Position numbers and translations under genes: made by a program. The notes under the pieces are model-generated. The model ran no database searches. It was not told the origin of the DNA and saw nothing but the letters and a program-made list of their open reading frames with translations. 64,000 nt of DNA from Streptomyces sp. BV286 (lineage in GTDB: Bacteria; Actinomycetota; Actinomycetes; Streptomycetales; Streptomycetaceae): assembly GCF_019090165.1 (NCBI RefSeq), contig NZ_JAHRIB010000143.1, positions 1 through 64,000 on the forward strand, written 5' to 3'. How positions within the stretch are numbered: the stretch's first letter is position 1; every line of letters begins with the position of its first letter. Below are positions 19,427-28,670 of the stretch, one piece after another.

Positions 19427-20938
19427 ATGTCTCTCGCCCCAGGCAAGGCCGCCCCGGACCGCCCGCCGGTGGAACTGCGCCGTTCCCTCGGTGTCGTCGA
19501 CGGCGTCGCCATCGCCGCCTCCAGCACGGCGGCCACGACCAGCATCGCCATCGGCATGGGCACCATCGCCACGATCGTCGGGCTCCAGGCCCCGGCGCTC
19601 CTGCTGCTGGCGTTCCTGCCCGTCCTCGGTATCGCCACGGCCTTCGCCCGGCTGAACCGCTCGGAACCCAACTGCGGCAACGGCTACACCTGGGTCGGAA
19701 AGTCCCTCGGCCCCTGGCCGGGCTTCCTGGCCGGCTGGGTGACGCTCGTCGGATCGATCATCTTCCTCGCCTACACGAGCGCGGTGACCGGCTCGGTCGT
19801 GCTGATCTTCGCCAACAAGGCGGGCCTGGACACCCTCGCCGGGATCGCCCTCGATCCGACGTCCACCGCCGCGAGCACGGTCGTCGGACTGGTGGTCCTC
19901 GCCGCCGTCACCGTCCTCGCGATCACGGGGGTGCGCAGCGCGACCCGGCTCCAGTTCGGCCTGCTCGTCTTCGAGTACGCCGTCCTGCTGGTCTTCTGCA
20001 CCTGGGCCCTGGTCACCGGCCACCAGGACTTCTCCTGGGCGTGGTTCAACCCGTTCGAGATCTCCAGCGGTACGGCCTTCGCCCAGGGCATGGTCCTCGC
20101 GGTGTTCTTCTTCTGGGGCTGGGACGCCGCCTTCAGCGTCACCGAGGAGACCCGGAGCCCGGGCGACTCTGCCCGCGGCGGATTCATCGCCCTGTTCGCC
20201 ATGCTCGGGCTCTTCATCTTCGCCTCGGTCGCCTTCCAGCGGGAGATGAGCCTGACCGAACTCGTCCGCAACGGCCCGCAGGCACTGCCGTACCTCGGCG
20301 CCAAGCTGGCCGCCGAACCCTGGGCCAGCCTGCCACTGCTCGCCCTGATGTTCTCGGCCGTCGCCTCCGTCCAGTCCTCCGTCATCCCCACCGCCCGGGG
20401 ACTGCTCGCCATGGGCCGCGACCGCACGATGGGCCCGGTGTGGACCCGTGTCCATCCCCGGTACGGCACGCCCGCTGCCGGAACGGTGGTCGTCATGTCG
20501 ATCGCCGCCGCCATCGCCCTGCTCGCCATGGCCCTCCCCAAGCTGAGCGACATGCTGCTCGCCGCGGTCAACGCCATCGGGCTGGTCGTCGCCCTCTACT
20601 ACGGCCTCACCGCCCTGGCCTGCGCCGTCCGCTTCCGCCGCGCCCGCCACGACGGACCGCGCGAGGCACTGCTCGCCGTCGGCGTGCCGGCCGTCTCGGG
20701 ACTGATCCTCCTCGGCCTCGGCGGCTACCTCGGCTACTCGTACCTGACCATGACCGACCACATCGAACTCAGCCCCGACAACGGCTGGTTCATGCTCTCC
20801 CTGCCGGTCACCATCGTGCTCAGCGGCCTCGTCATGGCCGCGGTCGCCAAGTACGTCCGCCGCTCGCCGTACTTCACCTCAGGACGCGGCACCGACGCCG
20901 ACGCCCTCGCCCTCCCGATGGACCGCACAGCCGTCTGA
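19427..20938 (+). CDS. APC-family amino acid/amine permease
   Basis: A 503-residue membrane transporter with 12 predicted hydrophobic segments, beginning with the APC first-helix signature around residues 20-55 (LGVVDGVAIAASSTAATTSIAIGMG). The FARLNRSEPNCGNGYTWVGKSLGPWPGFLAGW segment in helix 3 and FFFWGWDAAFSVTEETRSPG in helix 6 are typical of APC permeases for amino acids or amines. Preceded by GAGGAG. It lies 26 bases ahead of an amidohydrolase, suggesting it imports that enzyme's substrate, possibly an N-acylated amine or amino acid. Confidence 0.88.
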   Translation: MSLAPGKAAPDRPPVELRRSLGVVDGVAIAASSTAATTSIAIGMGTIATIVGLQAPALLLLAFLPVLGIATAFARLNRSEPNCGNGYTWVGKSLGPWPGFLAGWVTLVGSIIFLAYTSAVTGSVVLIFANKAGLDTLAGIALDPTSTAASTVVGLVVLAAVTVLAITGVRSATRLQFGLLVFEYAVLLVFCTWALVTGHQDFSWAWFNPFEISSGTAFAQGMVLAVFFFWGWDAAFSVTEETRSPGDSARGGFIALFAMLGLFIFASVAFQREMSLTELVRNGPQALPYLGAKLAAEPWASLPLLALMFSAVASVQSSVIPTARGLLAMGRDRTMGPVWTRVHPRYGTPAAGTVVVMSIAAAIALLAMALPKLSDMLLAAVNAIGLVVALYYGLTALACAVRFRRARHDGPREALLAVGVPAVSGLILLGLGGYLGYSYLTMTDHIELSPDNGWFMLSLPVTIVLSGLVMAAVAKYVRRSPYFTSGRGTDADALALPMDRTAV

Positions 20939-20964
20939 CCACTCTCCCCTGGAGCGCCGAACCC

Positions 20965-22623
20965 ATGTCCCACCCCCAGGCCGCCGACCTCGTCCTCACC
21001 GGCGGACCCGTGCACACCGTCGACGCCGCGCGCAGCCGGGCCACCGCCGTGGCCGTGCGCGGCGGGCGGATCGTCGCCGTCGGACACGACGAGGTCCACG
21101 AACTGATCGGAACCGGCACCGAGGTCGTCGACCTCGCCGGACGACTGCTGCTGCCCGGCTTCCAGGACGCCCACGTCCACCCTTTGGGCGCCGGCACCGA
21201 ACTGGGCCTGTGCCATCTGAACGACACCGTCGACCCGGGGGAGTACCTGCGGCGGATCAGGGCGTACGCCGACGGGCATCCCGAGGCCGAGTGGATCACC
21301 GGCGGCGGCTGGTCCATGGAGGCGTTCCCCGGCGGCACGCCCACCGCCGCGCTGCTCGACACGGTCGTCGCCGACCGGCCGGTGTTCCTGCCCAACCGCG
21401 ACCACCACGGCGCCTGGGTCAACTCCCTCGCGCTGCGACGGGCCGGCATCGACGCCCGGACCCCCGACCCGGCCGACGGACGCATCGAGCGGGACGCCGG
21501 GGGAAACCCCACCGGCATGCTCCAGGAGGGCGCGGCGCACCTCGTGTCCCGTCTGATGCCCGCCCGCACACCCGAGGAACAGCTCACCGCGCTGCTGCGA
21601 GCCCAGGCCGTCCTGCACGCGTACGGCGTGACGGCCTGGCAGGACGCCATCGTCGGCGAGTTCGCCAACATGACCGATCCCACGCCCGCCTACCACGCGG
21701 CCGTCGACCGGGGTCTCCTCACCGCCCGGGTCGTCGGCGCGCTGTGGTGGGACCGGGGACGCGGCGCCGAGCAGATCCCCGAACTCGTCACCCGCCGGGC
21801 CGAGTCGAGCCGGGGGCGGTTCCGCGCCACCAGCGTGAAGGTCATGCAGGACGGCATCGCGGAGAACCACACCGCCGCACTGCTCGGCCCGTATCTGACC
21901 GGCTGCGGCTGCGCCTCCGACAACTCCGGCATCAGTTTCGTCGAGCCGGACGAGCTGAAGAAGTACGTCACCGAACTGGACGCGCTCGACTTCCAGGTCC
22001 ACTTCCACGCGCTCGGCGACCGGGCGGTGCGTGAGGCACTGGACGCGGTGGAGGCCGCCCGCACGGCCAACGGACGGCGCGACACCCGCCACCACCTCGC
22101 ACACCTTCAGGTCGTGCACCCCGAGGACGTACCGCGCTTCCGGGCGCTGGGCGCGACCGCCAACCTGCAGGCGCTGTGGGCGGCCCACGAACCGCAGATG
22201 GACGAACTCACCATCCCGTTCCTCGGCCCCGAACGAGCCGCGTGGCAGTACCCGTTCGGGGACCTCCTGCGGGCCGGGGCGACCCTCGCGGCGGGCAGCG
22301 ACTGGCCGGTCAGCAGCCCCGACCCGCTGGCGGCGATCCATGTCGCCGTCAACCGGATCGCCCCCGACGCGCCCGACGGCACCCCGGCCTTCCTCCCCGG
22401 TCAGAAGCTCGACCTCGGCGCCGCCCTCGCCGCGTACACCGCGGGCAGCGCCCACGCCAACCACCTCGACGACAGCACCGGCAGCATCACCGTCGGCAGG
22501 CTCGCCGACCTCGTCGTCCTGGACCGCGACCCCTTCGCCGGGCCGCCGCAGGAGATCGCCGCCACGCGGGTCCTCCAGACGTTCGTCGACGGCCGCCGGG
22601 TGTACGCGGCGGCCGACGCGTGA
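20965..22623 (+). CDS. YtcJ-type amidohydrolase (amidohydrolase 3 family)
   Basis: A 552-residue metal-dependent hydrolase with ATG at 20965 behind GGAGCGCCGAACCC. Metal-site motifs appear in order: HVH in FQDAHVHPLG, a Lys in ATSVKVMQDG that may be carbamylated, His in VHFHALGDRAV, His in HHLAHLQVVHP, and Asp in AAGSDWPVSSPDP. The C-terminal GSITVGRLADLVVLDRDPF closes the small beta-domain. Family members cleave exocyclic amides, N-formyl or cyclic amide groups. It is the second gene of the permease operon under the TetR-type regulator. Confidence 0.88.
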   Translation: MSHPQAADLVLTGGPVHTVDAARSRATAVAVRGGRIVAVGHDEVHELIGTGTEVVDLAGRLLLPGFQDAHVHPLGAGTELGLCHLNDTVDPGEYLRRIRAYADGHPEAEWITGGGWSMEAFPGGTPTAALLDTVVADRPVFLPNRDHHGAWVNSLALRRAGIDARTPDPADGRIERDAGGNPTGMLQEGAAHLVSRLMPARTPEEQLTALLRAQAVLHAYGVTAWQDAIVGEFANMTDPTPAYHAAVDRGLLTARVVGALWWDRGRGAEQIPELVTRRAESSRGRFRATSVKVMQDGIAENHTAALLGPYLTGCGCASDNSGISFVEPDELKKYVTELDALDFQVHFHALGDRAVREALDAVEAARTANGRRDTRHHLAHLQVVHPEDVPRFRALGATANLQALWAAHEPQMDELTIPFLGPERAAWQYPFGDLLRAGATLAAGSDWPVSSPDPLAAIHVAVNRIAPDAPDGTPAFLPGQKLDLGAALAAYTAGSAHANHLDDSTGSITVGRLADLVVLDRDPFAGPPQEIAATRVLQTFVDGRRVYAAADA

Positions 22624-22662
22624 CGGACCGGCCCAGGGCGGACCCGGACGACCTGCGGGGCA

Positions 22663-25470
22663 TCAGGACGCGTACGAGGCGTTCTGCGCGGTGGTCACCA
22701 CCTTCTGGCCGTCGGCCTGGGCCAGGAGGCCCGCGGACACCCAGGAGTTCACCGTGCTCTGCACACGCGAGACCAGGGCGGCCTTTCCGGTGAACGGCGC
22801 GCCGGCCCAGATCTCGTCCAGCAGCGTCGTGCCGTCGGACTTCGCCGGGTTGGTGACGCCGGAGTCGCTGGTGCCGAAGACCACCTTGGGCTCGGAGCGC
22901 CGGAAATAGGCGTGGGTCGGGTCCTCGGTGCCTTCGAAGAACGGGGCGAACTCCGTGCCGTTCAGCGTGTAGTGGAGCGGCTTGCCCGCCACGGGGGCGA
23001 GACTCGGCAGCAGGTCGCCGGAGAGAGCGGCGTTGCGGTAGAGCCCGAACTGCAGGTAGCTCGTGGCGCTGTTGCGGCCGACCAGGTTGACCGGGCCGTA
23101 GAACAGGGTCTGGAGTCCCGGGTCGTCGAGTGCCTTCTCGACCCGGGCCCGGAAGGGAATGGTCACCTTCACGACGTCACCGGCGCGCCAGGTCCGCGAG
23201 ACGGCGAAGTAGCTCCCGGCGGCCGGAGTCCCGCTCACCGCCTTGCCGTTGACAGTCACTCTGAAGCCGCTCGTCGCCCAGGACGGCACCCGCAGCCGCA
23301 GCTCGAAGGCCGCGCTCCCGCCGCCGATGGTGAGGGTGGAGCCCTGTTCCCTCGGGTAGTCCGTCGTCTGCGTGACGGTGACGCCCTTCTCGGACCAGGT
23401 CAGGGTGGTGGGGCTGTACAGGTTGACGTACAGCGCGCTGCCGTCGGCCTTCTTGAAGTACACCGAGTCCTGGTACTTGGTGGCGCTCTCCATGCCGGTG
23501 CCCTCGCAGCAGGTGGTTCCCTGCTTGGGGGTGTAGTCCCGGACGTGCCCGGGCGTCAGGCCGATGAAGTAGGTGACGAGGGGCTTCTCGGCGTCGGCCC
23601 TGTCCTGCTTCGAGCCGAGGACCTGGTTGTAGAGGGCCCGCTCGTAGTAGTCCATGTACTTGGGGTCCTGCTCGTGGAAGAACAGCATGCGGCTGAGCTT
23701 GAGCAGGTTGTACGCGCAGCAGGATTCGGCGCTGGTGTCGCTGATGGTTCCCGCGACGACCCCGCGGGCCTTCCAGAACTCGGCCGTGCTGGTTCCGCCG
23801 ATGCCGAACATCCGGTGGGGGACGACCATGCCCCAGAAGTTCTTCGCGGCGGTGAGGTAGCGCGTCTCACCCGTCACGTCGTACAGCCTGACCAGACCGG
23901 TGAAGATCGGGATGTGCTGGTTGGCGTGCAGGCCGTCGAGGGTGTCGGTGTTCGCGGCGCAGGCGTCGATGAGCTTGTCGAGGTCGAACAGCCTGGCCAG
24001 CGCGAGGTGATCGGCCTTGCCCGTGAACGAGTACAGGTCGACGATCGTCTCGACGATGCCGCCGAACTCGCCGCTGGAGAAGATGCCCCACATCCGCTGC
24101 AGGGTGGAGTCGGGCAGCTTGGACAGCCGGGAGTACATCCAGTCGCACATGCCCGACGCGAGGTCGAGCGCCCGGGCGTCGTCCGTGGCGAGATACGCGT
24201 CCAGCAGCCCTTGGAGGATCTTGTGCGCGGTGTAGTAGGGCGCCCACACCTTCGTGTAGTCGGCGCTGGTCCTCGACTCCAGGTCGATGAACTGCGTCTC
24301 CGGGTACGCGGCGAGGAACCCGGCGTGGCTCGGCCCGCCCCAGGTCCGGCGCAGGGTGGCGGTCAGCCCTCGGCCGGACGCGTCGGCGAAGGTGCCACCG
24401 GTGGTCTCGTCGAAGGTGTACGAGGCCAGGGTGCCGCGCCCCGCCGAGGAGGCGGCGGCGCGGTTGCTCTGCAGTGAGGTGATCTCGGCGGCGGTCAGGG
24501 CCCGTGACCAGACGTTGAACTCGTCGTAGGCGCCGGCGAAGACCGGGTCGTCGAAGTTGGAGCGGCCGAGCCAGTTGTTCGTCAGGGCGCCCAGCGACGA
24601 GGGGTTGAGCGTCATCGAGGTGTTCTGGGCGACGGAGGCGCCGTTGACGTAGAGGGTGCCGGTGCTGCCCGAGATCGTGACGGCCAGGTGGCTCCACTGG
24701 TTCAGCGGGAGGGCGGCGGTGCCGTTGAGACCCTGTTCGCCGCCGGGCCCGCTGGTGGTGATGGCGAAGCGAGGTACCCCGCCGGCGTTGCGGGCGGCCA
24801 GGTACATGTAGCGGGTGTTGTTGTTGCCGAAGTCGAAGACCCGGGTCCAGTTGGCGTTGTGGGTGGGCCTGACCCAGGCCGACAGGGTGATCGCGGCCGA
24901 CCCGTTCAGTACGGCGGCCGGCAGGTTGACGTACTGGTACGAGCCGCGCACGTTCTCGGCGGCGGTGCCGAACTTCCCGGTGACGGCGAGAACGGCCGGG
25001 TCCTTGCGCAGGGCCGCGCGCACGTCGGTGAGCGCCCCGAGCATGGTCCGGATCCTGTCGGCGTACGCCTGGTCGCCGGTGCTGGCCCAGGCCTGCGACA
25101 GCATGGTCAGGAAGTGGCCGGTGTAGTGACCGCGGAGGTTGCCGTTCGCCTCGCCGTCCAGGCCCTCCCAGCCGCCGGGGGCCACCGCACCGCCCGTGGA
25201 GAGACCGGCGTTGGCGCGGAAGACCTGGAGCAGCCGGTTCACGTCGTAGCCGCGGCCGTGGTCGAGCATGAGCTGGCGTTTCGAGGCGAAGAGGCCCTGA
25301 CCGACCTTCACGTCCTTGAGTTCGAACGGCCGGAGCGTCCAGGCGGACGGGGCCGGCAGCGTGGCCGCCACGGCGGAGCTGCCGCCTCCCGCGGCGTACG
25401 AGAACGCCGGGGTCGCCGTGGCGAACAGGGCGGCCTGGAGCAGTCTGCGGCGGGGGAGGGCGGGGGGCAT
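22663..25470 (-). CDS. Secreted GH127 (beta-L-arabinofuranosidase-type) enzyme with inserted LamG domain
   Basis: A 935-residue protein started at ATG 25470. The N-terminus (RRRLLQAALFATATPAFSYAAG) is a Tat-like signal. Residues 45-160 begin the (alpha/alpha)6 barrel; a concanavalin/LamG module interrupts it at about 165-335 (LSAWVRPTHNANWTRVFDFG, WSHLAVTISGSTGTLYVNG, YDEFNVWSRALTAAEI); the barrel then resumes. Motifs carrying the GH127 zinc/cysteine centre are visible: TSAESCCAYNLLKLSRML and GTTCCEGTGMES, with a catalytic-type Glu in EFGGIVETIVDLY. Related enzymes release L-arabinofuranose. It is divergent from the GH27 gene, pointing to arabinan or arabinogalactan side chains. Confidence 0.82.
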   Translation of the reverse strand: MPPALPRRRLLQAALFATATPAFSYAAGGGSSAVAATLPAPSAWTLRPFELKDVKVGQGLFASKRQLMLDHGRGYDVNRLLQVFRANAGLSTGGAVAPGGWEGLDGEANGNLRGHYTGHFLTMLSQAWASTGDQAYADRIRTMLGALTDVRAALRKDPAVLAVTGKFGTAAENVRGSYQYVNLPAAVLNGSAAITLSAWVRPTHNANWTRVFDFGNNNTRYMYLAARNAGGVPRFAITTSGPGGEQGLNGTAALPLNQWSHLAVTISGSTGTLYVNGASVAQNTSMTLNPSSLGALTNNWLGRSNFDDPVFAGAYDEFNVWSRALTAAEITSLQSNRAAASSAGRGTLASYTFDETTGGTFADASGRGLTATLRRTWGGPSHAGFLAAYPETQFIDLESRTSADYTKVWAPYYTAHKILQGLLDAYLATDDARALDLASGMCDWMYSRLSKLPDSTLQRMWGIFSSGEFGGIVETIVDLYSFTGKADHLALARLFDLDKLIDACAANTDTLDGLHANQHIPIFTGLVRLYDVTGETRYLTAAKNFWGMVVPHRMFGIGGTSTAEFWKARGVVAGTISDTSAESCCAYNLLKLSRMLFFHEQDPKYMDYYERALYNQVLGSKQDRADAEKPLVTYFIGLTPGHVRDYTPKQGTTCCEGTGMESATKYQDSVYFKKADGSALYVNLYSPTTLTWSEKGVTVTQTTDYPREQGSTLTIGGGSAAFELRLRVPSWATSGFRVTVNGKAVSGTPAAGSYFAVSRTWRAGDVVKVTIPFRARVEKALDDPGLQTLFYGPVNLVGRNSATSYLQFGLYRNAALSGDLLPSLAPVAGKPLHYTLNGTEFAPFFEGTEDPTHAYFRRSEPKVVFGTSDSGVTNPAKSDGTTLLDEIWAGAPFTGKAALVSRVQSTVNSWVSAGLLAQADGQKVVTTAQNASYAS

Positions 25471-25566
25471 GCGGTTCCTCGTCTCTGCGCGGGGTGAGGG
25501 CCGGGCTGTGATGGGCGGAGGTCGCGAATGTTCGAAATCCCGTACGCTGTGCGGAAGTTCGACCAA

Positions 25567-25595
25567 AACATAGGTTTGGGGTGCGATCACGTCAA
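25567..25595 (-). promoter_or_regulatory. Promoter for the GH127 gene
   Basis: On the minus strand, -35 TTGACG (25595-25590), a 17-base spacer and -10 TATGTT (25572-25567) lie about 100 bases upstream of the start. A CGAATGTTCG near-dyad at 25525-25534, in the leader, is a possible operator. Confidence 0.6.
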
Positions 25596-25700
25596 CGCTT
25601 CCGGCAGGTTCAGTTCCGGTTGGTTTCACGCGGAGGACCCGCGGCGCGCGTTGTTCCGGAACTCTCATGTCACGGTTGGAAATCCGGTGGTGACCATCCG

Positions 25701-25730
25701 TTGACTTGCGCGTGGTGAGGGCTCTAGCTT
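25701..25730 (+). promoter_or_regulatory. Promoter for the GH27 gene
   Basis: -35 TTGACT (25701-25706), an 18-base spacer and -10 TAGCTT (25725-25730) lie 87 bases upstream of the ATG. The leader holds two TTCGA elements (near 25753 and 25764), also seen near the divergent GH127 promoter. The promoter is intact even though the gene carries a stop. Confidence 0.6.
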
Positions 25731-25816
25731 CGCGTCACCGGTTCGGCAGTTCGAGCATCGTTCGATATGTCGACCCATCGTGCGCTGGGTTGTCGCGCCC
25801 CCCGGAAGGAACCCCC

Positions 25817-27925
25817 ATGCCCCTCCCGCATTTCGTACCCCGTGCGAGACGCCTGTGCAGAACCGTCGTGATCCGCGCCGCTGTTCTCGCGCTGGCCGCC
25901 GGCGCCCTGGTCGGCCTTCAGGGACAGGGGCAGGAGTCCGTCGGTCCCGGCCTCACGCAGCCGGTCGCGGTGACGTCGAACCAGATCCCGGTCCCGGCGG
26001 CGCCGATGGGCTGGGCCTCGTGGAACACCTTCGCCGCGAAGATCGACTACAACGTCATCAAGACGCAGGTCGACGCGTTCGTCGCGGCGGGCCTGCCGCA
26101 GGCCGGCTACAAGTACATCAACCTCGACGAGGGCTGGTGGCAGGGCACCCGGGACAGCGCGGGCAACATCACGATCGACGAGTCGGAGTGGCCCGGCGGC
26201 ATGAGCGCCATCGCCGACTACATCCACAGCAAGGGCCTGAAGGCGGGCATCTACACCGACGCGGGCAAGGACGGCTGCGGCTACTACTTCCCGACCGGCC
26301 GTCCCGCGGCTCCGGGCAGCGGCAGCGAGGGCCACTACGAGCGGGACATGCTCCAGTTCTCCAAGTGGGGCTTCGACTACGTCAAGGTCGACTGGTGCGG
26401 CGGCGACGTCTAGGGGCTCGACGCCAAGTCCTCCTACCAGGCCCTCAGCGACGCGGCCGCGAAGGCGACGGCCGCCACCGGCCGGCCGCTGACCCTGTCG
26501 ATCTGCAACTGGGGCAAGCAGAACCCGTGGAACTGGGGTGCCGGTATGGCTGCCCTGTGGCGCACCAACACCGACATCATCTTCCACGGCAACGCGCCGT
26601 CGTGGGACAGCATGCTGACCAACTTCGACACCAACGTGCACCCCGAGGCCCAGCACACCGGCTACTACAACGACCCGGACATGCTCATGGTGGGCATGGA
26701 CGGCTTCACCGCCGCCCAGAACCGCAGTCACATGAACCTGTGGGCCGTCTCCGGGGCGCCGCTCCTCGCCGGCAACAACCTGGCGACCATGAGCACCGAA
26801 TCGGCGAACATCCTGAAGAACCCCGAGGTCATCGCCGTCGACCAGGACCCGCGCGGCCTCCAGGGCGTCAAGGTCGCCGAGGACAGCACCGGACTGCAGG
26901 TCTACGGCAAGGTCCTCGCCGGCACCGGCAAGCGGGCCGTCGTCCTGCTCAACCGCACCGCGAGCGCGAAGAGCATGACGGTCCGCTGGTCGGACCTGGG
27001 CCTCACCAACGCCTCCGCCACCGTGCGCAATCTGTGGACGCGGTCCGACGTGGGCGCCTTCGGTACGAGCTACACGGTCGACGTCCCCGCCAAGGACTCC
27101 GTGATGCTCACGGTCACCGGCGCCACCGAGGCCGCGAGCAGCACGTACGAGGCGGAGGCCGCGGCCAACACCAAGGGCGGCGCCGTGGCCGACGCCACCT
27201 GTGCCAACTGCTCCGGCGGCACCAAGGTGGGCGGGGTCGGCAACGGCTCCGCCAACACCCTGCGGTTCAACGGTGTGTCGGCGGCCGACACGGGCATCAA
27301 GGTCGTCGACATCGCCTACACCAATGGTGACAGCGCGGCGCGTACGGCGGTCCTCCAGGTCAACGGGCAGACGGCCACCAAGGTCTCCTTCCCGCCGACC
27401 GGTTCCTGGTCGACTCCCGGCACCGTCTCGGTCGAGGTCTCCCTGGGGAAGGGATCGGCGAACACCCTGACGTTCTCCAACGGCTCCGCCTGGACGCCCG
27501 ACCTGGACGCGATCGCGGTACGACCGCTGCCCGGCACCAACGGCACGCAGTTCGCGGGGCAGCAGTCGAGCCGCTGCCTGGACGTCGACAACAACACCAT
27601 CACCAACGGCACCCAGGCCCAGCTGTGGGACTGCGCGGGCGGAGTCAACCAGTCCTGGACGTACACCGCCCGCAAGGAACTCGTGGTCTACGGCAACAAG
27701 TGCCTCGACGCCAACCAGGCGGGAACCAGCAACGGCACGAAGGTCGTCGTCTGGGACTGCAACGGCGGCAACAACCAGAAGTGGAACGTGAACGCCGACG
27801 GCACCGTCACCAACGTCAACGCCGGCCTCTGCCTGGACGCCTTCAACGGGGCGACCGCCAACGCCACGAAGACCGTGCTGTGGACGTGCAGCGGGGCCGC
27901 GAACCAGAAGTGGACGCGGCGGTAG
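25817..27925 (+). pseudogene. GH27 alpha-galactosidase/beta-L-arabinopyranosidase-type enzyme with CBM35 and CBM13, interrupted by one in-frame TAG
   Basis: One frame of 703 codons from ATG 25817 (behind GGAAGGA) carries a single TAG at 26411-26413, codon 199; the frame is open on both sides. Before it lie a signal peptide, APMGWASWNTFAAKID, INLDEGWWQG and DYVKVDWCGGD with the GH27 nucleophile Asp. After it come GLDAKSSYQALSDA, ICNWGKQNPWNWG, YYNDPDMLMVGMDGF with the acid/base Asp, a beta-sandwich, a CBM35 (YEAEAAANTKGG) and a three-repeat ricin-B CBM13. A single G-to-T change of a GAG codon would explain it. The CBM13 recalls the GH27 beta-L-arabinopyranosidase of S. avermitilis. Conservation elsewhere suggests a recent event, readthrough or a sequencing error. 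Confidence 0.85.
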
Positions 27926-27946
27926 CCCGGTGTCCTGATGCCACGA

Positions 27947-27989
27947 AAACGCGGGGGCCCGGTCCGGCAAGGACCGGGCCCCCGCGTTT
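27947..27989. terminator. Strong bidirectional terminator
   Basis: A perfect 19-bp stem (27947-27965 with 27971-27989) around the loop GGCAA. The stem starts AAACGCGGGGG and ends CCCCCGCGTTT, giving A and U tracts on both sides, so it can serve the GH27 gene and the convergent MarR gene. Confidence 0.9.
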
Positions 27990-28001
27990 CGGGTCGTGCT
28001 G

Positions 28002-28457
28002 TCAGCGCGTGACGTTGGCGGTGAGCAGGCGGAGCAACTGCTTGGCCATGGCGTCCTGTTCGGGGCTCAGCCCCATGGCGTCACCGATCGCGAGGGGGAC
28101 CGCGTCCGCCCGTTCCCGAAGGTGCGCCCCGGCGTCGGTGAGCCGCAGGGCGACGGAACGCTCGTCCTCCGTGCGGCGCTCGCGCCGCAGCAGCCCGTTC
28201 GCCTCCAGGCGCTTGAGGAGCGGCGAGAGGGTGCTGGACTCCAGCTGCAGAGCGGTGCCCAGGTCCCGTACGGAGATCGCGTCCTGTTCCCAGAGGACGA
28301 GCATGACCAGGTACTGCGGGTACGTCAGTCCCAGCTCGTCCAGCAGCGGCCGGTAGCGGGCGGTGACCGCCCGGGAGGCCGCGTAGAGGGCGAAGCAGAG
28401 CTGGTCGTCCAGCAGGAGCGAGCCCTCCTGCGCCGGTTCGGCTCCGGCAGCGCTCAC
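28002..28457 (-). CDS. OhrR-like MarR-family regulator
   Basis: A 151-residue MarR protein. The N-terminal LLLDDQLCFALYAASRAVTARY places a Cys at the redox-sensing position of OhrR proteins, and LGLTYPQYLVMLVLWEQD is the OhrR signature. The winged helix covers about 55-110 (ISVRDLGTALQLESSTLSPLLKRLEANGLLRRERRTEDERSV). OhrR repressors respond to organic hydroperoxides by oxidation of this Cys. The divergent gene here is an HSL esterase rather than ohr, so the inducer may be different. A dyad in the divergent spacer is the likely operator. Confidence 0.8.
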   Translation of the reverse strand: MSAAGAEPAQEGSLLLDDQLCFALYAASRAVTARYRPLLDELGLTYPQYLVMLVLWEQDAISVRDLGTALQLESSTLSPLLKRLEANGLLRRERRTEDERSVALRLTDAGAHLRERADAVPLAIGDAMGLSPEQDAMAKQLLRLLTANVTR

Positions 28458-28563
28458 GGTGTACCTCCCTGGATCCGCACTCCGAGCCCGGGGGCCCCGT
28501 TCCGCCCGGCCGCGGTGATCTCCACCCTATCGTTCAAGTCGACCCGATCGTATCGTGCCCTAA

Positions 28564-28581
28564 TAAGTTGTGTGCGACTTA
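28564..28581. promoter_or_regulatory. Candidate MarR/OhrR operator
   Basis: TAAGTTGTGTGCGACTTA is an 18-bp imperfect dyad with perfect 5-bp ends (TAAGT and ACTTA). It lies in the 213-bp spacer between the divergent MarR and esterase genes. MarR/OhrR proteins usually bind dyads of this length. Confidence 0.5.
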
Positions 28582-28670
28582 GTCGTGCGCTACTGTTTTG
28601 GCTGTGCCGCCGCTTCCGGCGAAGTCCGCCCGCGGAGCCTGCCCACGGCACCAGATCCGAGGAGATCGCC

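Noticed and set aside
18565..22623. A 1352-codon frame running through TetR, permease and amidohydrolase
   Set aside because: It is the amidohydrolase frame extended backwards through shadow sequence; the true start is ATG 20965.
26546..27925. Treating the GH27 3' half as an independent gene starting at 26546
   Set aside because: It starts inside the catalytic barrel, has no ribosome site or signal peptide, and is in frame with the upstream half.
25724..27970. Minus-strand open frame of 748 codons opposite the broken GH27 gene
   Set aside because: No domains and no start signal; its presence is a codon-bias artefact, and the GH27 motifs on the plus strand are unmistakable.
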